Source: Sphingomonas jeddahensis
GTDB lineage: Bacteria; Pseudomonadota; Alphaproteobacteria; Sphingomonadales; Sphingomonadaceae
DNA length: 64,000 nt
Direction: 5' to 3'
Assembly (NCBI RefSeq): GCF_001981525.1
Contig: NZ_MPSB01000013.1
Location: forward strand, 34,357-98,356
The position numbers and the translations under genes were made by a program. This document shows positions 63,874 to 64,000 of this stretch, in pieces. The first letter of the stretch is position 1; each line of letters starts with the position of its first letter. Under the pieces are notes generated by a model that worked only from the letters and a program-made list of their open reading frames with translations, made no database searches and was not told where the DNA came from.

Positions 63874-64000
63874 TGACCTGCTCCCCATTTTCAGGCCGCT
63901 GATAAGTTAGCTTTGGTGTCCTCATGCCTTTGGCGGGGGCGGTTGGTGAACTCGGCGGGTGCCATGCCGCCAAGGCTGCTGTGCGGACGCACGGTGTTGT
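63874..64000 (-). mobile_element. IS3-family insertion sequence, terminal part with transposase C-terminus
   Basis: A minus-strand frame (63891-63998) reads NTVRPHSSLGGMAPAEF, then TNRPRQRHEDTKANLSAA and stop. NxxRPHSSLG is the C-terminal signature of IS3-family OrfB integrase-type transposases. TGACCTGCTCCCC at 63874 looks like the terminal inverted repeat (IS3 ends start with TG). The rest lies beyond the window. Confidence 0.8.

Noticed and set aside
61964..63973. 669-codon open frame on the minus strand opposite the second TonB receptor
   Set aside because: Composition is that of a high-GC shadow frame. Only its first 80 codons match anything, namely the IS5 remnant. The receptor on the plus strand is clearly the gene.

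Overview
The window reads as chromosomal DNA of a Sphingomonas-like alphaproteobacterium (Sphingomonadaceae). The evidence is the high GC content, the dense operons joined by ATGA or GTGA overlaps, the gene order rpsA-cmk-aroA with ihfB, abundant TonB-dependent receptors, and several families of short G/C palindromic repeats. No phage, plasmid or CRISPR was found. Mobile DNA is limited to IS fragments at the right edge.

Left part (1-23.4 kb): the 5' part of dnaN; an outer-membrane barrel protein; a histidine phosphatase; rlmN; recN; bamD; a mannose-6-phosphate isomerase; a TauE/SafE exporter; a cytochrome b plus Tat-type molybdopterin oxidoreductase pair; and a cyclopropane fatty acid synthase. 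A fatty acyl-CoA catabolic cluster follows (two SDRs, an enoyl-CoA hydratase, two acyl-CoA dehydrogenases). After it come tgt with an EF-hand gene, tRNA-Gln, ppx/gppA-rlmE, two tandem Tat-exported ferritin-like proteins and rpoZ.

Centre (23.5-42 kb): a phospholipase D family enzyme, then the most distinctive block. It holds a secreted beta-helix-type lipoprotein, a TonB-dependent receptor, a 2-oxoglutarate/Fe(II) oxygenase on the other strand, and a complete gspC-gspN type II secretion operon. No gspO prepilin peptidase is present in the window. Four of the operon's gene junctions carry inserted palindromic repeats. One of these is unavoidably translated inside GspE, another lies in the GspJ leader, and gspH carries a 33-bp tandem duplication of its prepilin cleavage region. 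tRNA-His closes the block.

Right part (42-64 kb): a Leu/Glu-type dehydrogenase; a ccmCDE-TPR cytochrome c maturation operon that lacks ccmF, ccmG and ccmH; kup with a coupled 2H phosphoesterase; tRNA-Met; rimO; anmK; a solute-binding lipoprotein whose ATG sits 2 nt beyond tRNA-Leu; ihfB-rpsA-cmk-hydrolase-aroA; a TIGR02300 protein; and tRNA-Ala. The last 5 kb are degraded or mobile: an oligopeptidase A pseudogene (in-frame TAG, catalytic half missing), a second TonB-dependent receptor with three phased GTTAAA boxes upstream, and an IS5 transposase remnant apparently interrupted by an IS3-family element that runs off the window.

The best candidate for an undescribed system is the lipoprotein/TonB receptor/oxygenase/type II secretion neighbourhood. 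A plausible reading is that the secretion system places the lipoprotein on the cell surface, where it works with the receptor. This is inferred from gene content and order only.
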